This document shows positions 30,316 through 40,036 of a DNA stretch of 53,887 bases, piece by piece. A program made the translations under genes and the position numbers. Every line of letters begins with the position of its first letter. Positions within the stretch are counted from its first letter, which is position 1. The DNA is from an uncultured Clostridium sp. (GTDB taxonomy: Bacteria; Bacillota; Clostridia; TANB77; CAG-508): contig CAMTJT010000012.1 of assembly GCA_947073285.1 (NCBI GenBank), positions 1-53,887 on the forward strand. Reading direction: 5' to 3'. Under the pieces are notes generated by a model. That model was not told where the DNA came from. It made no database searches and saw only the letters and a list, made by a program, of their open reading frames with translations.

Positions 30316-31779
30316 TTATGTTCTCTCACCTGAGATTTCTCTTCCTAAATTACCATTTCTAAAATTGATATTTCCAAACCTATCTATATGTGAACTCTTG
30401 CCATTTGGTAACCAGATGGTTGCATTATTGACTTGTATGTTTGAAAAAATGCTTATAATACCAAGTATATCTTCTTGACTCACTTGGTATTTTTTGCTTA
30501 ATCTACTAATATCTTGTTCTAATAGCCTAATATGTACAACAGGATTTGCTTGACTATAAACACTAACTGGAATTCTACTTAGTAATTCATTTCCTAACAT
30601 AAATTGTCCAAAACTTCTAGTTTTTCTATACATATAATCGTAATTTGCTCCTGCTTTTATTAAACTACTTACTTGCCTCAATATTTCAGGAGTAACTTTT
30701 CTGGTTAATCTTTGTGTTTTATCCAAAATGTTAGCTAATTCCATATCTTGTTCATTTGGAGTCATTTCTTGTACATTAGCTCCTTGTTGCTGATATAGCT
30801 CTCTTGCTTGTTGCTTTATTCTAGTTGTTATCTCTTCTCTTGTTCCGCCTTCTTTTATTGTACAACCTGAGGCATTATAATGACCACCGCCTTGATGCAA
30901 GTTAGCTATTTGCAATACATTAAAATTCCCCCATGCCTCTACACTCCTAAATTCTACATCATATTGATTAGGTTCATTCTCTGCTAAAATGCAACTAAAA
31001 CTACAATTTTTTATATCTGTCATTTTAAAAATTCTTTTTTGTGGACTACGAACTCCATATTCCCTATTTACCCATCTAACTTCTCTATTTTCTATTGGTA
31101 ATATAATTCCTAACGTATCTCCAATTAAAAACCTTTGAGATTTTAATAATAGTTTAGCTAGTCCAACTTCACTTTTCAAATTATTTTTAACTGTACACAT
31201 TTCTACTATTTTTTCATAATTAACTCCCATTTGTATTAATTTCACTAAAACTTCTAAAGTATTTGTTTTAAGAAATCTAAGTCTAGCTGTATCAGTTAAT
31301 ATTCCTACTGTTAATAACTCTGCTATTGGTAAAGTTATTTGTTCTTCTGATAATTCATTTGCCAAAATCTCACAAACAGAACTTGCTTCTGAATTTCTAA
31401 TAACATTTTGGCTTGGAATTCCTAATTCTTCTTCAATGTTCATTACTTCTTGTGTTTTTTCGTGATGGTCTATACTATAAATATCTTCTACTGAGCTTTT
31501 TTGAAAAAGTGTATTTTGTGCATAGTCTAGTCTAGCTGTATCTAAAATAATAGCAATTTCATCTTCTCCTACTTCTGTTGTTACTGGAATATCTCCTACA
31601 ATATTTTTAAATGTTCTAATAGGAGTAGTTACTATATACCTAGCCTCTACTCCTTGGCTTTTCAAATATTGTACAAGTGCACAAGAAGAACTTATTGCAT
31701 CCCCATCTGGAAATTTATGTGCATAAATTCCTACTCTTTTACTTCTTTGTTTTGCTTTTTGTATTATTTCTTCAATCAT
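30316..31779 (-). CDS. DHH-family phosphoesterase
   Basis: 487 residues. The DHH domain has HKFPDGDAISSS (metal Asp), IILDTARLDY and YSIDHHEKTQ (the DHH motif). A DHHA1 domain ends in LHQGGGHYNASGCTI near 300. A further ~170 C-terminal residues, mainly helical, make it longer than NrnA-type nanoRNases (about 320). It likely cleaves nanoRNA or cyclic dinucleotide products. It follows the coiled-coil gene by 20 bases. Confidence 0.85.
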   Translation of the reverse strand: MIEEIIQKAKQRSKRVGIYAHKFPDGDAISSSCALVQYLKSQGVEARYIVTTPIRTFKNIVGDIPVTTEVGEDEIAIILDTARLDYAQNTLFQKSSVEDIYSIDHHEKTQEVMNIEEELGIPSQNVIRNSEASSVCEILANELSEEQITLPIAELLTVGILTDTARLRFLKTNTLEVLVKLIQMGVNYEKIVEMCTVKNNLKSEVGLAKLLLKSQRFLIGDTLGIILPIENREVRWVNREYGVRSPQKRIFKMTDIKNCSFSCILAENEPNQYDVEFRSVEAWGNFNVLQIANLHQGGGHYNASGCTIKEGGTREEITTRIKQQARELYQQQGANVQEMTPNEQDMELANILDKTQRLTRKVTPEILRQVSSLIKAGANYDYMYRKTRSFGQFMLGNELLSRIPVSVYSQANPVVHIRLLEQDISRLSKKYQVSQEDILGIISIFSNIQVNNATIWLPNGKSSHIDRFGNINFRNGNLGREISGERT

Positions 31780-31799
31780 ATTTTTCCCCTATTTTCTTA

Positions 31800-32381
31800 C
31801 TAATTTTTATTTTTCCATTTATTAATCCATTTTTGAAAAATGCCAATATTACCTTCCATTTTTACTAACTGATTTTTCTGCTTTTCTAGGAGCTTTTCAT
31901 TTTCTTGTTTTAGCTCTTGATTTTCTTTTCTTATTTTTAAATATTCTTTATAAATAGATGAGTTAATAATAATATTGTACTCCTCTTGCTTTTCCTTAAA
32001 TATTTTTTCATCTTGTTTTTTTAGTTCCTCTATTTGTGCATTTTTATGCATTCTCTCTTCTTTATATAGTTCATTAAATTCATTTTGCTCTGCTTCAATT
32101 CCGTCTATAATATCTAATATTAATTTATAAATTTTTAAGGCTATTGTATAGTCAAAATATAATTCTTGCTCTCCATTTTCTTCTAAATGAATATAATCTT
32201 TATTTAATAAAATGATTTTTCCACCTAATATATTTAAATAGAATATTTCATATTGTTTTACAGGAACTCCAAAGGTAGCCTCTTTACTTATATTTTGCTC
32301 TAACTGTTCCACATAGCTTTGATAAAAACTTTCTTCGCTTCTATTTTTCAATTTTAATTCACTAAATTCAATTTTTCTCAT
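31800..32381 (-). CDS. Coiled-coil protein, unknown
   Basis: 193 residues. The C-terminal half is a long charged coiled coil (RMHKNAQIEELKKQDEKIFK onward). The N-terminal half is mixed alpha/beta. GGAGAA precedes the ATG. It is likely co-transcribed with the DHH gene. No family recognised. Confidence 0.72.
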   Translation of the reverse strand: MRKIEFSELKLKNRSEESFYQSYVEQLEQNISKEATFGVPVKQYEIFYLNILGGKIILLNKDYIHLEENGEQELYFDYTIALKIYKLILDIIDGIEAEQNEFNELYKEERMHKNAQIEELKKQDEKIFKEKQEEYNIIINSSIYKEYLKIRKENQELKQENEKLLEKQKNQLVKMEGNIGIFQKWINKWKNKN

Positions 32382-32514
32382 TTGTATTCTCCATTTTTTC
32401 TTTTCTCACAATTATATAATAACATAGTATTGTTTTATCTTCAACCTCTCAAATCTTCCTTAGTATAATAACTCACATTGTATTGAATTATCTACGTTTT
32501 CTCAATATCTAATT

Positions 32515-32558
32515 TCAAAAAATTAATGTAGACATTTTTTATTTTGCCTACATTAATT
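32515..32558 (-). terminator. Terminator of FAD/Rieske gene
   Basis: Inverted AATTAATGTAG and CTACATTAATT with a T-run on the minus strand, downstream of the gene ending at 32617. The rest of 32382-32616 holds nothing else I recognise. Confidence 0.7.
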
Positions 32559-32616
32559 TTACACTCACATATAAAAATCACTCATTATTTTTATTACTAA
32601 ATCTGCTAAAACCTAT

Positions 32617-34127
32617 TTATTCTTCTATTTCTACCCTTTCCAAATCGTGAATGCTTGGATCATAAATTGATTTTCCCTCATACGTAAATCTCGAGCCATG
32701 GCATGGGCAATCCCATGTTTTTTCTAGATTATTCCAAGATAATTCACACCCTAGGTGGCTACAAACTGGCTTTATGGCAAATAGCATTCCTTCTTTATCT
32801 TTATAAATTCCTAATTTTTTTCCATCAATTTCTACTATTTTTCCATCTTCTTTATGAATAGATTTTAATGTTTTTTCTGGAATTTTAAATTTTTCTACCA
32901 CTAATGATTTCACTACTTCTTTTAACATATTTCCCATCTCTTGATGATTTTTAATTGGTTTTAATCTTGTAGAAGTAAATACTTCTTCATATGGATTTTC
33001 TTTTCCTAAAATTTTGTCTACAATAATATTAGCTGCTACATTTGAACTAGTTATTCCCCATTTTTTGTAACCTGTTCCTACATATACATTTGGCATCAAA
33101 TTTGAAAATTCACCTATATATGGAATTTTATCTAATGAAATGCAGTCTTCTGCAGACCATTTATATTTTATTTTACAACTTGAATCAATTTGTTTTGCTA
33201 CTTTTATTAATTCATCATAAGATTTTGATAAATCTTTTTTCTCTCCTGTCTTATGATCCATTCCTGCAATAATTAATAGCTTATTTTCTCCTTCTCCTGC
33301 TGTTCTAAAAGAAAGTGTAGGTTTTTCACTATTGATGTACATTCCTTTAAATATCGCTTTTGGTGTTTCTACTCCAATAGCATAAGATAGTGATTGATAC
33401 ATTTTTAAGAAATAATAACCTGGTGCATTAACAATTGGATAATGGGTTGCTAATACTACATATTTTGCTGTAATTGCTTCTCCATTTTCTGCAATTATTT
33501 CATATGTTTCTCCTTTTGTTTTTACATCTACTACTTTGGTATCTTCAAATAATTCTACTTTTTCTTGCATACTTTTTACTAATCCGATTGGCATATTTGC
33601 AAGGATTAAATTGTGCTTGATTTGGAAATTTAATAGCTCCTAAAATAGGAATTGGTAATTCTGACTTAGTTACAAATTCCGCTTCTAGCCCCAACTTTTT
33701 TACTACTTCTACTTCTTTTTCTATTTTGGGAATTTCCGCCTCTTGATTTGTAAATACATAAGCATCTTGTTTTTCATATTCACATTCTATTTTTTCTTCT
33801 TGTATTATTTTTTCTATATTTCTAATTGCTAGCTCATTTGCTTCTAAATATTGCTTTGCTTTTTGTTCTCCTTCTGACATCAGTAAATAATCATAAAATA
33901 GCCCATGTTGACTAGTAATTTTAGCAGTAGAATTTCCGTGAAGTATGATAACATATTTTTGATTTTTCTAATAAAACCACTTTTAAATTTGTTTTTGATA
34001 AATAATAAGCTGTTGTAAGTCCTGTAAGCCCTCCTCCAATAATACATACATCTACTTGTTTACTTTTTTCTAGTTTTGGAAATGCTTTTTTTTCTTGATT
34101 TCCACTTTCTATCCAATATGATGACAT
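32617..34127 (-). CDS. FAD-dependent oxidoreductase with Rieske domain, two CGG +1 sites
   Basis: 502 residues if two in-frame CGG codons are read with a +1 shift. The N-terminal Rossmann motif is VCIIGGGLTGLTTAYYL. At codon 64, CGG (33938-33936) would lead to a stop four codons on; skipping the C gives HTS-GNSTAKITSQHG. The second CGG (33586-33584) restores KYAN-GLVKSMQEKV. The C-terminus is a Rieske [2Fe-2S] domain (CSHLGCELSW and CPCHGSRF). Family members are DadA-like oxidoreductases of unknown substrate in anaerobes. Without recoding the gene would be three fragments. Confidence 0.8.
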
Positions 34128-34188
34128 TTTTTCTCTTCCTTTCTTTTACGTTAACTATTTTTTGTTGTGTAAGTTTCTCCTTATCTCT

Positions 34189-34326
34189 TTTACAATAAGA
34201 AAGGTGTGCGTTAACGGAAGCAAAGCTTCCGACGCACACTTGTGCAAGTTGCTTCGCAACTGCACAGCCTAAGGAAACCTAACCTTGTTGTAAAGCAAAA
34301 ATCTGCGATTTTTCCTTTACAATAAA
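34189..34326. repeat. Dispersed structured repeat, copy 1
   Basis: About 135 bases nearly identical to 52308-52443. It contains nested hairpins: GTGCGT...GGAAGC-AAA-GCTTCC-G-ACGCAC, TGTGCAAGTTGC-TTC-GCAACTGCACA, and TTGTAAAG...CCTTTACAA. Copy 2 has TTGTATAG...CCTATACAA at the last stem, a compensatory change. Non-coding. Confidence 0.7.
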
Positions 34327-34362
34327 AAAACTAATGGAAGTATACCCTCCATTAGTTTTTTT
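34324..34362. terminator. Bidirectional terminator
   Basis: CTAATGGA and TCCATTAG with T-runs on both strands. It ends the HTH gene, whose recoded stop lies at its edge. Confidence 0.7.
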
Positions 34363-34568
34363 ATTCTTTTTCATATTCTAAAATATCTCCGTGGCTGACA
34401 ATCTAATACTTTACAAATAGCTTCTAAGGTAGAAAACCTAATTGCTTTTCCCTTATTAGTTTTTAAGATAGATAAATTCGCCATCGATATTCCTATCTTC
34501 TCAGAAAGTTCTGAAGAAGATATTTTTCTTTTTGCCATCATAACATCTAAGTTAACAATAATTGCCAT
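34361..34568 (-). CDS. YozG-like HTH regulator with CGG +1 site
   Basis: 68 residues after recoding. MAIIVNLDVMMAKRKISSSELSEKIG and LEAICKVLDCQP match the short Cro/CI regulators paired with DUF2975. An in-frame CGG (34391-34389) follows CQP. Frame zero gives RRYFRI and a stop. Skipping the C gives GDILEYEKE and a stop at 34361, the usual end of this family (CQPGDILEY). The start at 34568 follows GATGAGG; the frame opens at 34577. It is transcribed with the DUF2975 gene upstream. Confidence 0.82.
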
Positions 34569-34583
34569 CTTCCTCATCCTTTC

Positions 34584-35039
34584 TTAAATAGTTAATTCAT
34601 TTTCTTCTTTATATTTAATTGCCTCTTTTAATAATTCTGATAGGATATAGGTTCCTAACCAAGTTATTGCAAAAATGCCAATAATAACAATTGCAAATAT
34701 AGAAGTAATAAAAAAGATACCTACCATAAATTCTAGCATGATAATAAAAGCACATATAGAAATTACTTTTAAGTGTTTGACATTTTCTTTGCAAAATGGA
34801 TTATTTTTTCCTAAGGTATGGAATATTTGTATAAATCGATATACAATTATTAATGCTGGAATTCCTGATGAATATAGTATAGCAAGTGTTGGATAATATT
34901 CGATTTTTGGATGCATCCATTGCCTATATTTTTCTAAGAAAAACGGAAGACCTATTATAATAACAATTCCTATTACCATAATTAATTTTAAACACATTTC
35001 AATTAATGTTCCTAAGCTCTTTTTCCCTGTTACTTTCAT
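34584..35039 (-). CDS. DUF2975 membrane protein
   Basis: 151 residues with four hydrophobic segments (LIMVIGIVIIIGLPFFL, ALIIVYRFIQIF, ICAFIIMLEFMVGIFFI, VIIGIFAITWLGTYIL). This pattern and the following HTH gene fit the DUF2975/YozG pair. Role unknown; possibly a membrane-linked regulator pair. Confidence 0.83.
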   Translation of the reverse strand: MKVTGKKSLGTLIEMCLKLIMVIGIVIIIGLPFFLEKYRQWMHPKIEYYPTLAILYSSGIPALIIVYRFIQIFHTLGKNNPFCKENVKHLKVISICAFIIMLEFMVGIFFITSIFAIVIIGIFAITWLGTYILSELLKEAIKYKEENELTI

Positions 35040-35112
35040 TTTCTTTTTTGCTAGCTTTTTTATTATTACTTAGATATCAATTTATTAGTTGATATGGTAA
35101 GTATATTTTAAG

Positions 35113-36588
35113 CTAAACTCCTTCCCTTTTTAATAATTCTCTTGCCTTCCATGTTGAATAATTCCACTCTACTATATTTTCTTTTTCTTCTAATCGATTT
35201 TTCATTTTATCTAAATAATTTTCTAATTGATATTTTAAATTTTGGTCTTCTATTGTTTCATATAATTTTATTACTTCTTCTAAGCCATCTGTTTTTGTTT
35301 TCATTAAATAATAAATATCTATTTTTTTGCCTTCATTTAAATATCTATCTATATTTTTCTTTGCTATCATTTGATTAATATTGCTAAAATTCATAATAAC
35401 ATACATAATGGTAATAATAATAAAATAACTTTTCCACACTGGAAATGTGTTTTTAAAAATATACACAATGGTTGGTAATAATAAAATGCTTTCTGTTATT
35501 AAGGCAAAGTATACTAGTATTCGTAAAAAGGTATAACCAAATTCTTCTCCATATAAATTCATTCTAATAAAAGCTGAACTTAAAATAATAGCGGTTGCTA
35601 CTAGTAAAACAAGGTTCATTATTTTACGATAGTAAATTTGCATTTTACTACTTTGGCTATTATTTTTAGTAGAAATAATAATGATGATAAAGTTAATTAG
35701 TGATACTGCCATTAATTGAAAGAAACCTTCTCTTGCATAGTTAGCATAATCAATCATATCATTTGTTGCTATTTTTGCAAATAAATTTGTTATTTGTATT
35801 TTACAAAATATGATGTAAATGATATTTAGTATGGTAACTACTGTATTTAAAATAGTAGTTTCTATTTGTATTTTAATTGTTTTTTCTTCTTTTGTACTCC
35901 ATGGTTTTTGACTTAATATATTAATCATATAACTAATAAAATAAATTGTTAAAGCACATATGGTTAACAGTTTTGCTACTAATGTAAACCAAAATGGAAG
36001 GTCTAGTATTACTCTTCCATTTTCAAAAATGGTAAGAAGTACATTTTGTGTTCCTTCTGCAAATAAACTATCAGCAGAAGCCAATAATGCTATAACTATA
36101 ATTAAAATTGGTATAGATACTACTATTCCTGTGCCTATTTGTTTTATTATTTTCCAACTAGAAGATGGCTCTTCTGTTTTCATTTTGTTTATTTTAAATA
36201 CTTTTCCTATTTCTTTGCAGGTTTCATTAATATAATGAAATGGTTTTATCATAATATTAAAAATCCTTTTTATTGCAAATTCTAGTTGATATTTTTCAGT
36301 CATTATCCATAGTAACATAATGTTGTATAATGTTACCATAATAATTATATTGGTAACTCTAAAAAACATATTTTGGTATATAGCATATGTACTACTTAGT
36401 AATAAAATAGGTATTACTAATATACAACCTTTTTTATTTTTCACTTTTCTATGTTTTTCTAAAAAGAACATTGTAAAAAGTATCAGTGGTAATACAAATA
36501 ATAATACTGAAATACCTAAATTTTGTCCAAAAAATAATGTTGTAGCTAAAATACTAAGTAATAAACTTGCAATTACTGCAATTTTCAT
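35113..36588 (-). CDS. DUF4173/DUF4153-type multi-pass membrane protein
   Basis: About 491 residues with at least ten transmembrane segments, and a conserved cytoplasmic C-terminal helix region (NIDRYLNEGKKIDIYYLMK). The start MKIAVIASLLLS at 36588 follows GAGGGAATTCGAA; the frame is open to 36648. It is a family of unknown function, near regulators of the DUF2975 type. Confidence 0.75.
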   Translation of the reverse strand: MKIAVIASLLLSILATTLFFGQNLGISVLLFVLPLILFTMFFLEKHRKVKNKKGCILVIPILLLSSTYAIYQNMFFRVTNIIIMVTLYNIMLLWIMTEKYQLEFAIKRIFNIMIKPFHYINETCKEIGKVFKINKMKTEEPSSSWKIIKQIGTGIVVSIPILIIVIALLASADSLFAEGTQNVLLTIFENGRVILDLPFWFTLVAKLLTICALTIYFISYMINILSQKPWSTKEEKTIKIQIETTILNTVVTILNIIYIIFCKIQITNLFAKIATNDMIDYANYAREGFFQLMAVSLINFIIIIISTKNNSQSSKMQIYYRKIMNLVLLVATAIILSSAFIRMNLYGEEFGYTFLRILVYFALITESILLLPTIVYIFKNTFPVWKSYFIIITIMYVIMNFSNINQMIAKKNIDRYLNEGKKIDIYYLMKTKTDGLEEVIKLYETIEDQNLKYQLENYLDKMKNRLEEKENIVEWNYSTWKARELLKREGV

Positions 36589-36818
36589 TTCGAATTCCCT
36601 CTTTCTAAAAATAGTTTTTTTAGCCTTTGTTTTACTTGTTGCAATCAATTTGCTAATTTTACTAAAATTTTAGAATCTTGCGCAAGTTCCTTCTAACTGT
36701 ATTCTATCTTACAACATTATTTTCTGTTTGTCAATACTTTTTTATTGTTTTTCGATAAATATTGTTTTTTATGTGAAACAAGAAATGTATATTAGTAAAC
36801 ATTCTAAAGAATTATCAA

Positions 36819-37966
36819 TTAGCTTTTCTTACTTAAAACAACCCTTACCTCATATTGTTTATTATTTCTTAAAACTCTAAAAAGCACCTCTTCTCCTGGC
36901 TTTTTGGTATAAATATAACATCTTAAATCACACATTTTATTTAATTTTTTTCCGATCTACTTCCAATAAAATGTCTTTTTGTCTTAGTCCATATTGATAA
37001 GCTGGTGAATTTGGATTTATTTGTGCTACATATATTCCACTATCTAATTTTAAGTTTTCTTCTAAATATGGAATTACATTTTTATCATAAGCAAATATGC
37101 CAAGATAAGCTTCTTCAAATTTTCCTTCAGTTGAAAAGCTTTTAATAATATCTTTTACTGTATTAATTGGTACAGCAAATCCAATTCCTTCTGCTGATGT
37201 AATTTTTACACTATTTATACCGAATAACTTCCCCATCGCTATTAATAAGTGGTCCTCCACTGTTTCCTGGGTTAATGGTCGCATCTGTTTGAATTAAGCC
37301 TTCCATGTAAGAAGATTTTTCCTCTTCTTCTATTACTATTGTTCGATTAACAGCACTTATAATTCCAGATGTTACTGTCCTTTGAAATTCAAATCCTATT
37401 GGGTTTCCTATGGCATATACACTTTGTCCTACTTTTACTTGGTCAGAGTTTCCTAAAGTTATATATGGCAAGTTCCTCGCATTTATTTTTACAATACTTA
37501 AATCAATGTTACTATCTGACCATACTACATTTCCCTGATAGTTTTTTCCACTTGCAGTTGTAACATAACAATTGCTATATTTTGCACCGGATACATGCTC
37601 GTTTGTTAATATGTAGCCATTTTCTGATACTATCATTCCTGTTCCCAACCCTATTTTTGAAGTTCCATTTTCCAAAAATACTGTATTTCCTGTATTTTTT
37701 AGTTTAGAAATTCCTACTACACTTTCATTTACCTTTTCTATAACTTCTGTAATGGTTTTGTCTTGCTTTTTTACCTCTTCTACGGTTTGTGAAAGTCTTG
37801 TTACTTCTACTGGATTTGCTTTTTGCATAGGTGTTTCTTCTACTTCTATTTCTGTGTAAGCAATATATAGTAACACCATCAGTAAAACGATCAAAATACA
37901 TAAAGTAGTATTTCTTATATACATTCTTTTACGTCTTTTTTGTTCTTGTCTAATATAATCTCCCAT
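36819..37966 (-). CDS. HtrA/DegP-like serine protease with PDZ, two CGG +1 sites
   Basis: 381 residues if two in-frame CGG codons are recoded. An N-terminal membrane anchor (NTTLCILIVLLMVLLYIAYT) precedes the trypsin-like domain with His in LTNEHVSG, Asp in DSNIDLSIVKI and Ser in NPGNSGGPL. The first CGG (37222-37220) restores DGEVI-GINSVKI. The second (36954-36952) lies in the PDZ domain: frame zero ends at VDRKKIK, while the shift yields VDGKKLNKMCDLRC and about 30 more PDZ residues to a stop at 36819. Both junctions are canonical glycines. It acts in envelope protein quality control. Confidence 0.85.
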
Positions 37967-38053
37967 TTACTTTACTCTCTCCTTCTTTTTATTAGCTAGC
38001 ACTATCCAAACTTCTTTTATTACTATTTTTTCCATTTCTTCTAAATTCTAATC

Positions 38054-38100
38054 AAAAAAAATAGATGTATTGGCTCTTTTTTGCACTCTACATCTATTTT
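38054..38100 (-). terminator. Terminator of acyl-AMP ligase gene
   Basis: ATAGATGTA and TACATCTAT arms with a T-run on both strands; on the minus strand it follows the ligase stop. Confidence 0.75.
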
Positions 38101-38155
38101 TCAATTTTTTGAAGTTTATTTTTATATTGGGCTTAGTAAATTGGAATTTTATTAT

Positions 38156-39878
38156 TTATTTACTTTTTTGTATTTCTGCATATCTTTTTACTTTTTGTGT
38201 TGTTGTTTTAGTAAGTGGTTCATTTGTAACAATAATTTCTTTAATATGTTTTACATCTGGTAAGTTTTGATTTATTTTTTTAACTTCTTGCCATATAATT
38301 TCTTTTTTCTCTTCTTCTGTTTTATCTGCATATAGATTATTCATGATTTCTTCATTATAAACTATTTTAGCACAAAGTGTGGTATCCATAGAGGTTTTAT
38401 TACGTGCAAATACCATGCTTTCTTCTACTATTTCTAATTGATTAATTAGGATTTCTAATTCTTGTGGATAAATATTTTTTCCATTTTTTAAAACAATAAT
38501 ATCATTTTTTCTGCCTGAGATAAATAAGAAACCTTTTTTATCAATATAGCCATAATCTCCTGTTGAAAACCATCCATCTTTTATGGCTTTATTTGTTGCT
38601 TCTTCATTTTCGTAATAGCCAAGCATAACACTAGGACCTTTTACTACAATTTCTCCTACCCCTGTTTCATCTGGATTTTCAATTTTTACATCTACATTAT
38701 ATAGTGGAAAACCAATAGAACCTGGTCTTTTTTGTTTATCTGTTTCACAAGATACTACTGGCGAGGTTTCTGTTAGTCCATAGCCTTGTACTAAAGCTAC
38801 TCCAAAGTCATTAAATCCTTTAATAATTTTTTTATCTAATGGGGCTGCTCCTACAAAAACAACTCTTAATTTTCCACCAAATTGGTCTAATACTGGTTTA
38901 AAGGCTTTTCTTCTTAAGTCTATTTTTATTTTAGATAATGCTCCTGTTATTTTTACCATTGTTTGCATCAAGCCTTTTTTTCCTTTTTCTTCAATACTCT
39001 TCCATACTTTTTTATGAATATTTTCTAGTACAAGTGGTACTGATACAAAAACAGTTACATGGTATTCATTCATATTTTTTTGAATATATTTTAGTCCATC
39101 ACAAAATGCTACTGTTACACCAAAATAGATACCATAAAGAAATGTAATAGTACATTCAAATGTATGATGAATTGGTAAAAATGAAAGTAGTGTATCTGTT
39201 GGATACATTTTTACATAACTTGCTATTGCTTGAATATTACTACAAATATTATGTTGTGATATCATAACGCCTTTAGAAACATTAGTAGTTCCTGAAGTAA
39301 ATAGTAATATAGACATTTCTTCTGGATTAATTTCTATTTTTTCATATTCATCATTTCCTTGTTCTCTTAATTTTTTCCCTTGTAGTCTTAAGTTTTCATA
39401 TAACATTACTTCTTTATTTTCAGTTTCATCCATGCTGATAATGTATTTTAGAGGATTTCCTTTCATTTTTTCTACTGCCTCTAAATATTTACCTTCACAA
39501 ACAATCGCCTCTGCCCCGCTTCTTTCTACCAAAGATTTTATTTCATTTTCTGGTAGGGCCTTATCTAATGGAACAATTATCATTCCAGCAGTTGTTACTG
39601 CTAAATAAGTGGTACACCATTCATAACGATTATTTCCGTATTACTGCTATTTTTTTGCCTTTTAGCCCTAGGCTTAGAAGGCCTGTGGCCACTGCTTCAA
39701 TATCATTTTTAAATTCAGAATAGGTTTTACAAATAGGTTCTACTTCTTCTTTTGTTTTTCTTACTTTATATTTGTATGCAATTTGGTCTGGGTATTTTTG
39801 GGTAGTTCTAGCAATTAATTCTCTAAAATCTCTAATAGGTTCTGCTTGATAGACTACTCTTGTTTTTTCTTTTTTCAT
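38156..39878 (-). CDS. AMP-dependent acyl-CoA synthetase/ligase, CGG +1 site
   Basis: 573 residues after recoding. AMP-binding motif LLFTSGTTNVSKGVM, then VQGYGLTETSPVVS and GWFSTGDYGYID mark the ANL superfamily, long-chain acyl type. At codon 81 an in-frame CGG (39638-39636) would give a stop two codons on; skipping the C gives IAVI-GNNRYEWCTTYLAVT, standard for the family. It is divergent from the NRPS gene and could supply an acyl group to its starter condensation domain; that link is inference. Confidence 0.85.
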
Positions 39879-40036
39879 TTATTTCTCTCCCATCTTATAT
39901 ATTCTTCTATTATAGAAGAATTTCCTAATCACATTTTACAATAAAAGGAATTTTTTTGCAATATTTTGATTGCTTTTTCTTACTTGTTGATATATACTTC
40001 ACTTATAGTTAAAGATAATAAAAGGAGACTTACATT

